Origin: Coprococcus phoceensis
GTDB taxonomy: Bacteria > Bacillota > Clostridia > Lachnospirales > Lachnospiraceae
Direction: 5' to 3'
Assembly: GCF_900104635.1 (NCBI RefSeq)
Contig: NZ_FNWC01000006.1
Location: 482,011 to 546,010 of the forward strand
DNA length: 64,000 nucleotides
Position 1 is the first letter of the stretch, and each line of letters begins with the position of its first letter. The translations under genes and the position numbers were made by a program. This document shows positions 6,730 to 14,741 of the stretch, one piece after another. The notes beneath the pieces are model-generated. The model was not told where the DNA came from, made no database searches, and was given only the letters and a program-made list of their open reading frames with translations.

Positions 6730-7482
6730 ATGGGAGGAAGAATAGAATTTCGTGAAAAACTAAGCGGTATTTTGAAGATGGCAGAAGAGAATGGATGCCA
6801 GATTACAATAGACGAGGTAGAATGTTATTTTGAAGAGGAACATTTGTCAAAGGAACAGATAGAATTAGTCTTCGACTATCTTTTAGCGCAAAAGATAGTC
6901 GTAAAAGGCTATGAGAAGACTGGAGGAAGTGTGACGAGCAGTGAGGAAAACAAGGCCGCATTTACTGAGGAAGAACAACGATATCTTAAAGAGTATATGA
7001 AAGATATTGGCGGAATCAGAGAGGCTGATGAAGAAGAACGAGAAGCGTTGTTTGAAAAGGTATTGGAAGGAGATGCACTCGCAAAAAGTAGGCTGGTGGA
7101 GATATATCTGCCGGAAGTTGTGGAAATTGCAAAACAGCTGTATCACCCGGAAGTATTTTTGGGAGATCTCGTTCAGGAGGGAAATGTCGGACTGATTCTC
7201 GGTGTAGATATGATAGACGATTTGGACAAGGCGCATGACGTGATTCGCAGAGAGATCAGACAGGCTATTCAAATGTTGATCGAAGAACAGACGGAATTAA
7301 AAAACAGAGACAAGAAGATGGTAGAAAAGGTGAATACACTGGATGAAAGTATTCAAGCATTAACAGAGGAACTTGGGCGTAAGGTGACGATCGAGGAGCT
7401 TGCAGTGTACATGGGAATGTCAGAAGAAGAGGTAGAAGATATTTTGCGGTTGACAGGAGAAGAGACAGAAGAAGAGGAATAG
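6730..7482 (+). CDS. sigma-70-like protein without region 4
   Basis: I choose ATG 6730 because GGAGG (6720-6724) sits five bases before it; the frame opens at 6718. The 250 residues resemble a housekeeping sigma factor up to region 3 only. The N-terminus (FREKLSGILKMAEENGCQIT, then LSKEQIELVFDYLLAQKI) looks like region 1.1. KSRLVEIYLPEVVEIAKQLY and LGDLVQEGNVGLI match regions 2.1-2.2 for core polymerase binding. The -10-reading segment is poorly kept. ALTEELGRKVTIEELAVYMGMS matches region 3. The protein ends there, in an acidic tail, with no -35-binding helix-turn-helix. Role unknown: a decoy or modulator of core polymerase is possible. Confidence 0.75.
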   Translation: MGGRIEFREKLSGILKMAEENGCQITIDEVECYFEEEHLSKEQIELVFDYLLAQKIVVKGYEKTGGSVTSSEENKAAFTEEEQRYLKEYMKDIGGIREADEEEREALFEKVLEGDALAKSRLVEIYLPEVVEIAKQLYHPEVFLGDLVQEGNVGLILGVDMIDDLDKAHDVIRREIRQAIQMLIEEQTELKNRDKKMVEKVNTLDESIQALTEELGRKVTIEELAVYMGMSEEEVEDILRLTGEETEEEE

Positions 7483-7486
7483 ATAT

Positions 7487-7521
7487 TAAGAGAGCGGGTA
7501 TTCGAAAGAAGACCCGCTTAA
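7487..7521. terminator. hairpin between convergent genes
   Basis: AGCGGGT (7493-7499) pairs with ACCCGCT (7512-7518), and flanking TTAA arms can extend it. There is no long T-run on either strand, so it is a weak terminator for the converging genes. Confidence 0.5.
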
Positions 7522-7534
7522 GAATCGACACAGA

Positions 7535-8839
7535 TTACTCTTCGTTGTTATCCTCCGAATCTTTTTTGTCATAGAAATCTTTCGGCAGATAAATATGAAC
7601 TTTTTCAACTCGATTCTTATCAAGGGAATCTACAACCATGCGTATTCCGTTTTCGGTCGTAATCTCATCACCTTTTTCCGGAAGACGATCAAGTTGTTCG
7701 ATAATGAAACCGCCAAGAGAATCATAGTCTTCAGACGAAAGATCCAAATCTAACCGATCATTGAGGTCATCCAGATTCATAGAACCCTCTACAACAAACT
7801 CTTCGCGAGTAATCTCTTTTAAAAACTCTTCTTCGTTCTCGTCGTATTCATCTCGAATCTCTCCGACAATCTCTTCTAAAATGTCTTCCAGTGTGATAAG
7901 ACCTGCTGTCTCGCCGTACTCATCCAAGACGATGGCAATGTTGAGAGATGCCTCTCGCATCTCGACAAGCAGTTCAGAGATACTTTTATACTCGTACGTA
8001 AAATATGCTTCGCGTAAAATATCACGGACATGAAATTCTTTTGTGTTATCGAATAAAAGAAGATCCTTCATATTAATTGTACCGATGACATTGTCAGTTG
8101 TCTCTTCATAGACCGGAAGACGAGTGAACTTGTCCTCGCGGAAAATGTCGAGCAGTTCGTCGTAAGTACTTTCCACATCAGCAAATGTGACATGTACACG
8201 AGGAACCATGACGTCTTTCGCCTTGGCATCCCCAAGGTCAAATACATTGTAAATCATCTCTTTTTCCTCGGATTCAATAACTCCGTCCTCATGACTGACA
8301 TCTACGATTGTCCGAAGCTCTGTCTCAGTCATTGTATTTACTTTTCCGTTCGGGTTGACGCGGAGAAGAAGAAGAATACCGCGAGACAACATATTTACGA
8401 TGAAACTGATTGGAGTCACAATCGTCATAATAAAATGAATCGGATAAGCATATACTAAAGCGAGCGTCTCAGAGTGGATTGTTGCAACAGTCTTTGGTGT
8501 GATCTCTCCAAAAATAAGAATCAGCACAGTGATGAGACCTGTTGCAACTGCAACGGCTGAGCCACCAAAATTATAGGCGATACTTGTAGTCAGGGCTGAA
8601 GCAGACAGATTCACAATATTGTTGCCGATTAAAATTGAGCTCAACATTTTTCCGGAATTGTCAGTCACCTTTAATGCCATTTTTGCGTGTCTATTACCTT
8701 CTTCTGCAAGAGAACGAAGGCGAATCTTGTTTATGGTGGTCAGAGAGGTCTCTGCCGAAGAAAAAAATGCAGATAACCCTAAGAGAATAATTAAAATAAT
8801 AATTTGTATGACGGCACTCAAGTCCAATGATAAATTCAC
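7535..8839 (-). CDS. CNNM/CorC-type membrane protein with CBS pair (hemolysin family)
   Basis: 434 residues. Residues 1-~185 are a DUF21 (CNNM) transmembrane domain with three to four hydrophobic segments and SAFFSSAETSLTTINKIRL near the start. Two CBS modules follow (VMVPRVHVTFADVE... and TAGLITLEDILEEIVGEIRDE), then a CorC_HlyC domain with EGSMNLDDLNDRLDL. In characterised relatives this family exports or senses Mg2+ or Co2+ and binds adenylates through the CBS pair; the old name hemolysin is misleading. It is the only gene on the minus strand here, read alone, with a short acidic Asp/Glu-rich C-terminus. Confidence 0.9.
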   Translation of the reverse strand: MNLSLDLSAVIQIIILIILLGLSAFFSSAETSLTTINKIRLRSLAEEGNRHAKMALKVTDNSGKMLSSILIGNNIVNLSASALTTSIAYNFGGSAVAVATGLITVLILIFGEITPKTVATIHSETLALVYAYPIHFIMTIVTPISFIVNMLSRGILLLLRVNPNGKVNTMTETELRTIVDVSHEDGVIESEEKEMIYNVFDLGDAKAKDVMVPRVHVTFADVESTYDELLDIFREDKFTRLPVYEETTDNVIGTINMKDLLLFDNTKEFHVRDILREAYFTYEYKSISELLVEMREASLNIAIVLDEYGETAGLITLEDILEEIVGEIRDEYDENEEEFLKEITREEFVVEGSMNLDDLNDRLDLDLSSEDYDSLGGFIIEQLDRLPEKGDEITTENGIRMVVDSLDKNRVEKVHIYLPKDFYDKKDSEDNNEE

Positions 8840-8902
8840 TCCTTTTAAAAATTACATATTGGAATTAATATACCGCATTTTATTGCATTTTGCAAGTGCC
8901 CG

Positions 8903-8931
8903 TTGAATTTGCAGGAGGTTTGTTGTATGAT
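8903..8931 (+). promoter_or_regulatory. sigma-A promoter of the murB cluster
   Basis: TTGAAT (8903-8908) and TATGAT (8926-8931) lie 17 bp apart, about 45 bases before the murB ATG. It would drive murB-rapZ-whiA-crh as one transcript, since these genes nearly touch or overlap. Confidence 0.6.
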
Positions 8932-8978
8932 GAAACATGTATATAAATGAATACATAGAAGTGTATGGAGAATGAGTA

Positions 8979-9890
8979 ATGAATTTGAATTTTTATAATA
9001 AACTTACAGACTATATAGAAGCAGAACGTATTTATCGAGAGGAACCGATGAAGAAGCATACGACATTCCGTGTGGGGGGCAATGCAGACTATTTTGTAGT
9101 TCCAAAGACGGAAAAAGAGGTGGAAAGGATTGTCGGCCTGTGTAAAGAAGAAGGAATGCCATATTACATTCTTGGGAATGGAAGTAACCTTTTAGTAGGT
9201 GATAAAGGGTACCATGGAGTGATCATTCAGATTTGTAAGGAGATGAATGAGATCAGTGTGGAAGATAATTTTTTGAATGTGCAGGCAGGTGCATTGCTTT
9301 CGAGGGTTGGCAATGTGGCGCTGGAGGCGGGACTTGCAGGATTTGAGTTTGCATCCGGCATCCCAGGAACGATGGGCGGCGCTGTGTTTATGAATGCAGG
9401 AGCCTATGGCGGAGAGATGAAAGACATTTTGACAGAAGTGACTGTTTTAGATGAAAATAACGAGGTACGGGTTCTGAAAAAAGAGGAGCTGGAGCTTGGG
9501 TATCGGACAAGTATTGTGGCGAAAAAAGGATATGTTGTACTGTCAGCGAAAGTAGAACTGAAGAAGGGTGACCAAACCAAGATCCGAGAAAGGATGAACG
9601 AACTGAAAGTGCAAAGAACAACAAAGCAGCCGCTTGAGTACCCGAGTGCAGGAAGTACATTTAAGCGACCGGAAGGATATTTTGCGGGGAAACTGATTGC
9701 AGATGCAGGGCTTCGCGGATTTCAGGTCGGAGGAGCACAGGTTTCCGAAAAACACTGTGGATTTGTGATCAATAAGGACAATGCTACAGCAGCTGATATT
9801 ATAGAGTTGATGAGGCAGGTTATAGAAAGAGTACAGAAGGAATTCGGCGTCGAATTAGAGCCGGAAGTAAAGAAGTTGGGAGAATTTTAA
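8979..9890 (+). CDS. murB: UDP-N-acetylenolpyruvoylglucosamine reductase
   Basis: 303 residues, the size of the short (type II) MurB. FAD-binding motifs are ILGNGSNLLVGDKGYHG and SGIPGTMGGAVFMNAGAYGG; the C-terminal active-site loop is PSAGSTFKRPEGYFAGKLI. It reduces the enolpyruvyl ether of UDP-GlcNAc with NADPH to give UDP-MurNAc, the second committed step of peptidoglycan synthesis in the cytoplasm. The stop is three bases from the rapZ start. Confidence 0.95.
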   Translation: MNLNFYNKLTDYIEAERIYREEPMKKHTTFRVGGNADYFVVPKTEKEVERIVGLCKEEGMPYYILGNGSNLLVGDKGYHGVIIQICKEMNEISVEDNFLNVQAGALLSRVGNVALEAGLAGFEFASGIPGTMGGAVFMNAGAYGGEMKDILTEVTVLDENNEVRVLKKEELELGYRTSIVAKKGYVVLSAKVELKKGDQTKIRERMNELKVQRTTKQPLEYPSAGSTFKRPEGYFAGKLIADAGLRGFQVGGAQVSEKHCGFVINKDNATAADIIELMRQVIERVQKEFGVELEPEVKKLGEF

Positions 9891-9893
9891 AAC

Positions 9894-10766
9894 ATGAGAT
9901 TTATAATTGTGACGGGAATGTCAGGGGCAGGAAAAAGTACAGCGTTAAAGATGCTTGAAGATGTGGGATATTTTTGTGTGGATAATTTGCCGGTACCGCT
10001 TGTCCCGAAGCTGGCAGAACTGTTGCGTGTTCCGAATTCTGAGATTAATAAGATTGCACTTGGAATCGACATCAGAAGTGGGCAGAAGTTTCCTGAATTG
10101 GAATGTATTTTAGAAGGATTTAAGGAAAGCGGAATGGATTATGAGATTCTGTTTTTGGATGCGAGTGACGACGTATTGATCAAACGATATAAGGAGACGA
10201 GGAGGAATCATCCGCTGGCGGGAGATGGGAGAGTTGATAAGGGTATCCAAAAAGAGCGTGCCTATGTAGAACAATTGAGACAGAAAGCAGATTACATATT
10301 GGACACAAGCAGATTGCTCACAAGGGAATTGAAGGTCGAACTGAATAAGATTTTCGTGGAAAATAAAGAGTTTAAGAATCTTTATGTTACAGTGCTTTCT
10401 TTCGGGTTTAAGTATGGAATCCCAAGTGATGCAGATTTGGTATTTGATGTTCGCTTCTTGCCGAATCCGTATTACATAGAAGAGATGCGTCCGAAGACCG
10501 GCAATGACAGAGAAGTCCGCGAATTTGTGATGAACAATGAAAAATCAACTCAATTTTTGGAGAAACTTGAGGATATGATTCGCTTTTTGATTCCGAATTA
10601 TATTATAGAAGGAAAACATCAACTGGTCATTGCCATAGGATGTACAGGGGGAAAACACAGATCTGTGACATTGGCAAATGAGTTGTATGAAAAACTTTGT
10701 GAAGATGAAAATTATGGAATAAAAATAGAACATCGGGATATTGAAAAAGATGCAAAAAGAAAATAG
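9894..10766 (+). CDS. rapZ: RNase adapter protein RapZ (YvcJ), nucleotide-binding
   Basis: 290 residues. Walker A GMSGAGKSTALK (6-17), then VDNLPVPLVP, RRNHPL and the C-terminal signature AIGCTGGKHRSV, which sits in the RNA- and metabolite-binding half. In E. coli RapZ controls GlcN6P synthase through sRNA; in Bacillus the homologue YvcJ has GTPase activity. The neighbourhood (cell wall, whiA, crh) matches the Bacillus yvcJ locus, but the usual yvcK/glmR gene is absent between rapZ and whiA. Confidence 0.95.
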   Translation: MRFIIVTGMSGAGKSTALKMLEDVGYFCVDNLPVPLVPKLAELLRVPNSEINKIALGIDIRSGQKFPELECILEGFKESGMDYEILFLDASDDVLIKRYKETRRNHPLAGDGRVDKGIQKERAYVEQLRQKADYILDTSRLLTRELKVELNKIFVENKEFKNLYVTVLSFGFKYGIPSDADLVFDVRFLPNPYYIEEMRPKTGNDREVREFVMNNEKSTQFLEKLEDMIRFLIPNYIIEGKHQLVIAIGCTGGKHRSVTLANELYEKLCEDENYGIKIEHRDIEKDAKRK

Positions 10767-10782
10767 TAATGGAAAACAGGAA

Positions 10783-11745
10783 ATGTCTTTTTCCGGAAAA
10801 ATAAAAGAAGAACTTGCCAGGCAGTGGTCCGAGGCGAGACATTGTCAAATAGCGGAACTTGCTGCGATTATCAGCATGTGTGGAAAGGTTTCGATTGACA
10901 GCAGAGAAAATTATTCGATTAAAGTGCGCACAGAAAATGTATCTGTTGCTAGAAAGTACTTTACATTATTGAAAAAAACATTTAATATAGATACTGAAAA
11001 TTCTGTCGCGAGAAATAAATCAAATGGAAGTATTTACTATACAGTCATTATAAAAAAACACGAGAACGCAATCAAAGTACTTCAGGCGACTAAATTGATG
11101 GATGGAGCAGGAGAGATATCAGAGGAATTTTCGGTTTCCAGAAATTTGCTGTTACAGCAGAGCTGCTGCAAGAGAGCGTTTATCAGAGGAGCTTTTTTAG
11201 GAGCAGGCTCCATGAGCAATCCGGCGAAAGGATACCATTTGGAGATCGTATGCATGTCAGGAAAGAAAGCGGAACAACTGCAATCGGTAATGCATGCATT
11301 TGAGATTGAAGCAAAAGTGGTGATTCGAAAAAAATCACATGTTGTATATTTGAAAGAGGGGTCTCAGATTGTCGATCTTTTGAATGTTATGGAAGCACCG
11401 GTTGCATTGATGGAATTTGAAAATGTGCGTATTCTAAAGGATATGAGAAATACAGTGAATCGAAAGGTGAATTGTGAGACTGCCAATATTCATAAAACCG
11501 TATCTGCCGCGGTCAAACAGGTGGAAGATATTACATACATAAAAAATACAGTAGGCTTAGACGAGTTGCCGGAGGGACTAGAAGAAATCGCAAAAATCAG
11601 GCTGCAATATCCGGAGGCAACGTTAAAGGAGCTTGGAGATTTACTGACGGTACCGTTAGGAAAATCAGGTGTGAACCACAGGCTTAGAAAGCTGAGCAAC
11701 ATGGCTGAAAAGCTTAGGGAAAACAAGGAGGAGAATTATGATTAG
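10783..11745 (+). CDS. whiA: DNA-binding protein WhiA
   Basis: I place the start at ATG 10783 (MSFSGKIKEELARQW), the standard WhiA beginning, giving 320 residues. ATG 10750 and TTG 10741 are in frame and would overlap rapZ; no start has a strong ribosome binding site, which suggests coupling to rapZ. The protein has a degenerate LAGLIDADG-type N-terminal domain (RGAFLGAGSMSNPAKGYHLE) and a C-terminal helix-turn-helix (LKELGDLLTVPLGKSGVNHRLRKL, about residues 283-306). In Bacillus it influences cell division and chromosome segregation; in Streptomyces it is a sporulation regulator. Confidence 0.93.
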   Translation: MSFSGKIKEELARQWSEARHCQIAELAAIISMCGKVSIDSRENYSIKVRTENVSVARKYFTLLKKTFNIDTENSVARNKSNGSIYYTVIIKKHENAIKVLQATKLMDGAGEISEEFSVSRNLLLQQSCCKRAFIRGAFLGAGSMSNPAKGYHLEIVCMSGKKAEQLQSVMHAFEIEAKVVIRKKSHVVYLKEGSQIVDLLNVMEAPVALMEFENVRILKDMRNTVNRKVNCETANIHKTVSAAVKQVEDITYIKNTVGLDELPEGLEEIAKIRLQYPEATLKELGDLLTVPLGKSGVNHRLRKLSNMAEKLRENKEENYD

Positions 11746-11995
11746 GAGAGAAGTAACTGTTAATTGTGTAGGTGGACTGGATGCACGCCCGATTGCGATG
11801 CTCGTACAAAAAGCAAGCCAGTTTGAAAGCAATGTATACATTGAAATTCTGGATCAGAAAAAGATCAATGCAAAAAGTATTATGGGCATGATGTCTTTGA
11901 ATATTTCAGATGGTGAAGCGGTTACTGTTGTAACGGACGGGGAAGATGAACAAGAGGCAGCAAGTGCGATTGAGGAGTACTTAAGTAAACAATAA
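11738..11995 (+). CDS. HPr-like protein with Asp in place of the phosphorylated His (Crh-like)
   Basis: 85 residues with the HPr fold signature. Position 15, normally His in G-L-H-A-R-P, is Asp here (GGLDARP). The regulatory Ser (KSIMGMMSL, Ser47, equal to Ser46 of HPr) is kept. Without His15 it cannot relay phosphate to sugar permeases, but it could be phosphorylated by HPr kinase and act with CcpA, as Bacillus Crh (Gln15) does. It overlaps the end of whiA by eight bases, the same position crh takes in Bacillus. A separate true HPr must exist elsewhere. Confidence 0.88.
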   Translation: MIRREVTVNCVGGLDARPIAMLVQKASQFESNVYIEILDQKKINAKSIMGMMSLNISDGEAVTVVTDGEDEQEAASAIEEYLSKQ

Positions 11996-12002
11996 GATGA
12001 GA

Positions 12003-12027
12003 AAAGAGCATGTGAATGCTCTTTTTT
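12003..12027 (+). terminator. intrinsic terminator after the crh-like gene
   Basis: AAAGAGCA (12003-12010) pairs with TGCTCTTT (12017-12024), loop of six, followed by TTTTT overlap. It closes the murB cluster transcript. Confidence 0.85.
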
Positions 12028-12058
12028 AACATCATTACAGTAGTGGGAGGTACAGATC

Positions 12059-13018
12059 ATGAAGAAAATGCTATTTGTATATAATCCAAATGCCGGAAAG
12101 GGGCTGCTTAGACCGAAAGTATCTGATATTGTGGATATTTTTGTAAAAGCCGGATATGAGGTTACAATTTATCCGACGCAGAGCTACAGAGATGCATATA
12201 AAAAAGTTTGTGAGCTGGAAGAAGGATATCAGCTTGTCGTGTGCAGTGGTGGAGACGGAACAATCGATGAGGTTGTGACGGGGATGATGCAGAGGGAGCA
12301 TAAGATTCCAATTGGTTATATCCCGACTGGAACGACGAATGATTTTGCAAACAGTCTGCATATTCCGAAGGATATTTTGATGGCAGCACATACATCTGTG
12401 AATGGGGCGCCGTTTGCGTGTGATATTGGACGATTTAATGATGATGTATTTGTGTACATAGCTGCCTTTGGGCTGTTTACTGATGTATCTTATCAGACAA
12501 AACAGAATGTAAAGAATGTGCTCGGTCATCTTGCGTATGTGCTTGAAGGTGTGAAACGGCTGTATAACATTCCGTCCTATCATGTGAAGGTGACATATGA
12601 TGATCAGGTGATTGAGGAAAATTTTGTGTATGGCATGGTGACAAACTCAAGATCTGTCGGTGGTTTCCGCAATATCATCGGAAAACATGTAGTGTTTGAC
12701 GACGGAGAATTTGAAGTGACCTTGATCAAAAGCCCAAAGAATGCGTTGGAACTTCAGGAAATTATAGCGGCGCTTTTGATTGAGCAGATTGATACAAAAC
12801 ATATGTATACATTCAAGACAAATCATATTACATTTGAATCATTAGAAGAAATTCCGTGGACACTGGATGGGGAATTTGGCGGTCAGCATGATTTTGTACA
12901 GATTCACAACGAAAAACAGGCGCTTCAGATTATGGTATCGCCTGAGCATATTTCATCTCTGATGGAATATCCGGAGAAACTGAGTTTGGAGGCGGCAGAA
13001 GAAAAGACAGAAGGGTAG
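12059..13018 (+). CDS. diacylglycerol/lipid kinase family protein (DgkB/YegS-like)
   Basis: 319 residues. NPNAGKG near the start and CSGGDGTIDEVV (62-73) are the nucleotide-binding motifs of the DAGK catalytic domain; PTGTTNDFANSL follows, and a C-terminal beta-sandwich contains LDGEFGG. The enzyme phosphorylates a lipid (diacylglycerol or a related one) with ATP at the inner face of the membrane. GGGAGG lies before the ATG. The SNF symporter gene starts 16 bases later, so they are probably co-transcribed, without an obvious functional link. Confidence 0.9.
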   Translation: MKKMLFVYNPNAGKGLLRPKVSDIVDIFVKAGYEVTIYPTQSYRDAYKKVCELEEGYQLVVCSGGDGTIDEVVTGMMQREHKIPIGYIPTGTTNDFANSLHIPKDILMAAHTSVNGAPFACDIGRFNDDVFVYIAAFGLFTDVSYQTKQNVKNVLGHLAYVLEGVKRLYNIPSYHVKVTYDDQVIEENFVYGMVTNSRSVGGFRNIIGKHVVFDDGEFEVTLIKSPKNALELQEIIAALLIEQIDTKHMYTFKTNHITFESLEEIPWTLDGEFGGQHDFVQIHNEKQALQIMVSPEHISSLMEYPEKLSLEAAEEKTEG

Positions 13019-13034
13019 AAAGGGAAAAGTTACT

Positions 13035-14405
13035 ATGGAAAAGAGAGAAAAGTTTTCGTCGAGACTTGGGTTTATCCTGATTTCGGCGGGCTGTGCAATT
13101 GGACTTGGGAATGTGTGGAGATTCCCTTACATTACGGGACAGTATGGCGGGGGAGTATTTGTACTAATTTATTTGTTTTTCTTATTGGTCCTTGGATTGC
13201 CAATTGTTATTATGGAATTTGCGGTCGGACGTGCCAGTCAGAAGAGTGTTGCCTTGTCGTATGAAGTACTGGAACCAAAAGGAAGTAAATGGCATATTCA
13301 CAAATATTTTGCAATCGCAGGAAATTTCCTCCTCATGATGTTCTATACAACAGTAGGTGGATGGATGCTTGCGTATTTCTTCAAGATGTTAAAAGGTGAG
13401 TTTGTTGGAGCAGACTCAGAGAAGATTACTAATATTTTTGGAACGCTTACATCGAACCGAAATGAGATGATTTTCTGGATGATCATTATCTCATTGCTGG
13501 GGCTTGCGGTTTGCTCCCTTGGCTTGGAAAAAGGCGTCGAAAAAATCACAAAAGCAATGATGGTAAGTTTGTTTTTCATTATGCTTGTGCTGGTGGTGAG
13601 AGCATTGACATTGCCAAATGCAATGGAAGGATTGGAGTTCTATCTGAAACCTGACTTGTCCAAAATCAAAGAAGCCGGAATTGGAACGACTGTGTTTGCG
13701 GCGATGGGACAATCATTTTTTACGTTGAGTATCGGAATCGGCGCATTGGCAATATTTGGAAGCTATATTGGAAAAGAGAGAGCGCTGACAGGCGAGGCGA
13801 TCAGCGTAACACTTTTGGATACATCCGTTGCGATTATGGCGGGGCTGATTATTTTCCCGGCGTGTTTTGCATTCGGAATCAATCCGGGGGAAGGACCGGG
13901 ACTTGTGTTTATTACACTGCCGAACGTATTCAATGAGATGGCAGGCGGACGTATTTGGGGAACTTTGTTCTTCCTCTTTATGACATTTGCGGCATTGTCT
14001 ACTGTCATTGCCGTTTTCCAGAACATTATTACATGTACCAGAGATCTTTGGGGATGGTCGCTGAAAAAAGCGACATTGTTAAACGGAATTTTGCTTATCG
14101 TTTTAGGACTTCCATGTGTGCTGGGAATGACAGACTGGGCAGGCTTTCAGATTGGCGGAAAGAATATCATGGATCTGGAAGATTTCCTTGTAAGTAATAA
14201 CCTGCTTCCGCTTGGTTCGCTTGTGTATCTGCTGTTCTGTGTGACAAGATACGGATGGGGATGGGACAATTTCCTGAAAGAAGCGAATACCGGAGAAGGC
14301 ATGAAATTCCCGGGAGGAAAGGCATTTAAGTTCTATCTTACCTATATTTTGCCATTGGTAGTACTGTTTATCTTTGTGCAAGGATACGTAGCGATGATAA
14401 AGTAG
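13035..14405 (+). CDS. sodium-dependent transporter of the SNF (neurotransmitter:sodium symporter) family
   Basis: 456 residues with about 11 membrane segments. TM1 carries GCAIGLGNVWRFPYITGQYGG (19-39), the unwound Na+/substrate site of LeuT-type transporters; TM6 has GQSFFTLSIGIGALAIFGSY and TM8 TFAALSTVIAVFQNII. The family takes up amino acids with Na+. The length, near 450 residues with 11 segments, matches the prokaryotic MhsT/TnaT group, which carries hydrophobic or aromatic amino acids. The substrate cannot be read from sequence. Confidence 0.92.
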   Translation: MEKREKFSSRLGFILISAGCAIGLGNVWRFPYITGQYGGGVFVLIYLFFLLVLGLPIVIMEFAVGRASQKSVALSYEVLEPKGSKWHIHKYFAIAGNFLLMMFYTTVGGWMLAYFFKMLKGEFVGADSEKITNIFGTLTSNRNEMIFWMIIISLLGLAVCSLGLEKGVEKITKAMMVSLFFIMLVLVVRALTLPNAMEGLEFYLKPDLSKIKEAGIGTTVFAAMGQSFFTLSIGIGALAIFGSYIGKERALTGEAISVTLLDTSVAIMAGLIIFPACFAFGINPGEGPGLVFITLPNVFNEMAGGRIWGTLFFLFMTFAALSTVIAVFQNIITCTRDLWGWSLKKATLLNGILLIVLGLPCVLGMTDWAGFQIGGKNIMDLEDFLVSNNLLPLGSLVYLLFCVTRYGWGWDNFLKEANTGEGMKFPGGKAFKFYLTYILPLVVLFIFVQGYVAMIK

Positions 14406-14447
14406 GAGATTGAGAGTTACTGCAGACTGATGTGTGAACTGTAACAA

Positions 14448-14476
14448 TTAAAAATAAAAAATAAAAAATAAAAAAA
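14448..14476. repeat. A-rich tandem repeat (AAAAATA units)
   Basis: Three to four copies of the 7-base unit AAAAATA stand immediately upstream of the tRNA-Glu promoter, in the position of an UP element. It may boost promoter strength or simply be low-complexity DNA. Confidence 0.5.
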
Positions 14477-14480
14477 GTAC

Positions 14481-14509
14481 TTGTATATTTTTCGGTCATG
14501 CGTTATAAT
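14481..14509 (+). promoter_or_regulatory. promoter of tRNA-Glu inside a 12-bp inverted repeat
   Basis: TTGTAT (14481-14486) and TATAAT (14504-14509) with a 17-bp spacer. The whole promoter lies between perfect inverted arms GTACTTGTATAT (14477-14488) and ATATACAAGTAC (14508-14519). Confidence 0.7.
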
Positions 14510-14528
14510 ATACAAGTACGAGTGATAC

Positions 14529-14600
14529 GGCTCCATGGTCAAGCGGTTAAGACGCTAGCCTCTCACGCTGGAATCAGGGGTTCGATTCCCCTTGGAGTCA
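14529..14600 (+). tRNA. tRNA-Glu (CTC)
   Basis: 72 nt cloverleaf. Acceptor GGCTCCA pairs with TGGAGTC (one wobble) plus discriminator A; the anticodon loop CTCTCAC sits on stem GCTAGC... and gives anticodon CTC; T-arm GGGGTTCGATTCCCC. CCA is not encoded. Confidence 0.93.
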
Positions 14601-14614
14601 TTTCTTGATAAGTG

Positions 14615-14641
14615 TCCGCAGAAGATTCTGCGGATATTTTT
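14615..14641 (+). terminator. intrinsic terminator of tRNA-Glu
   Basis: TCCGCAGA (14615-14622) pairs with TCTGCGGA (14627-14634), four-base loop, followed by TATTTTTTT. Confidence 0.88.
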
Positions 14642-14741
14642 TTGCCATGAAATACTTTGTTTTAAGGGTTTCTTTTTTGCAAAATATGGTTTATAATAAG
14701 AAACGTCAAAACTTATAGTAAAGAATCGGAGGGAAAGAATA

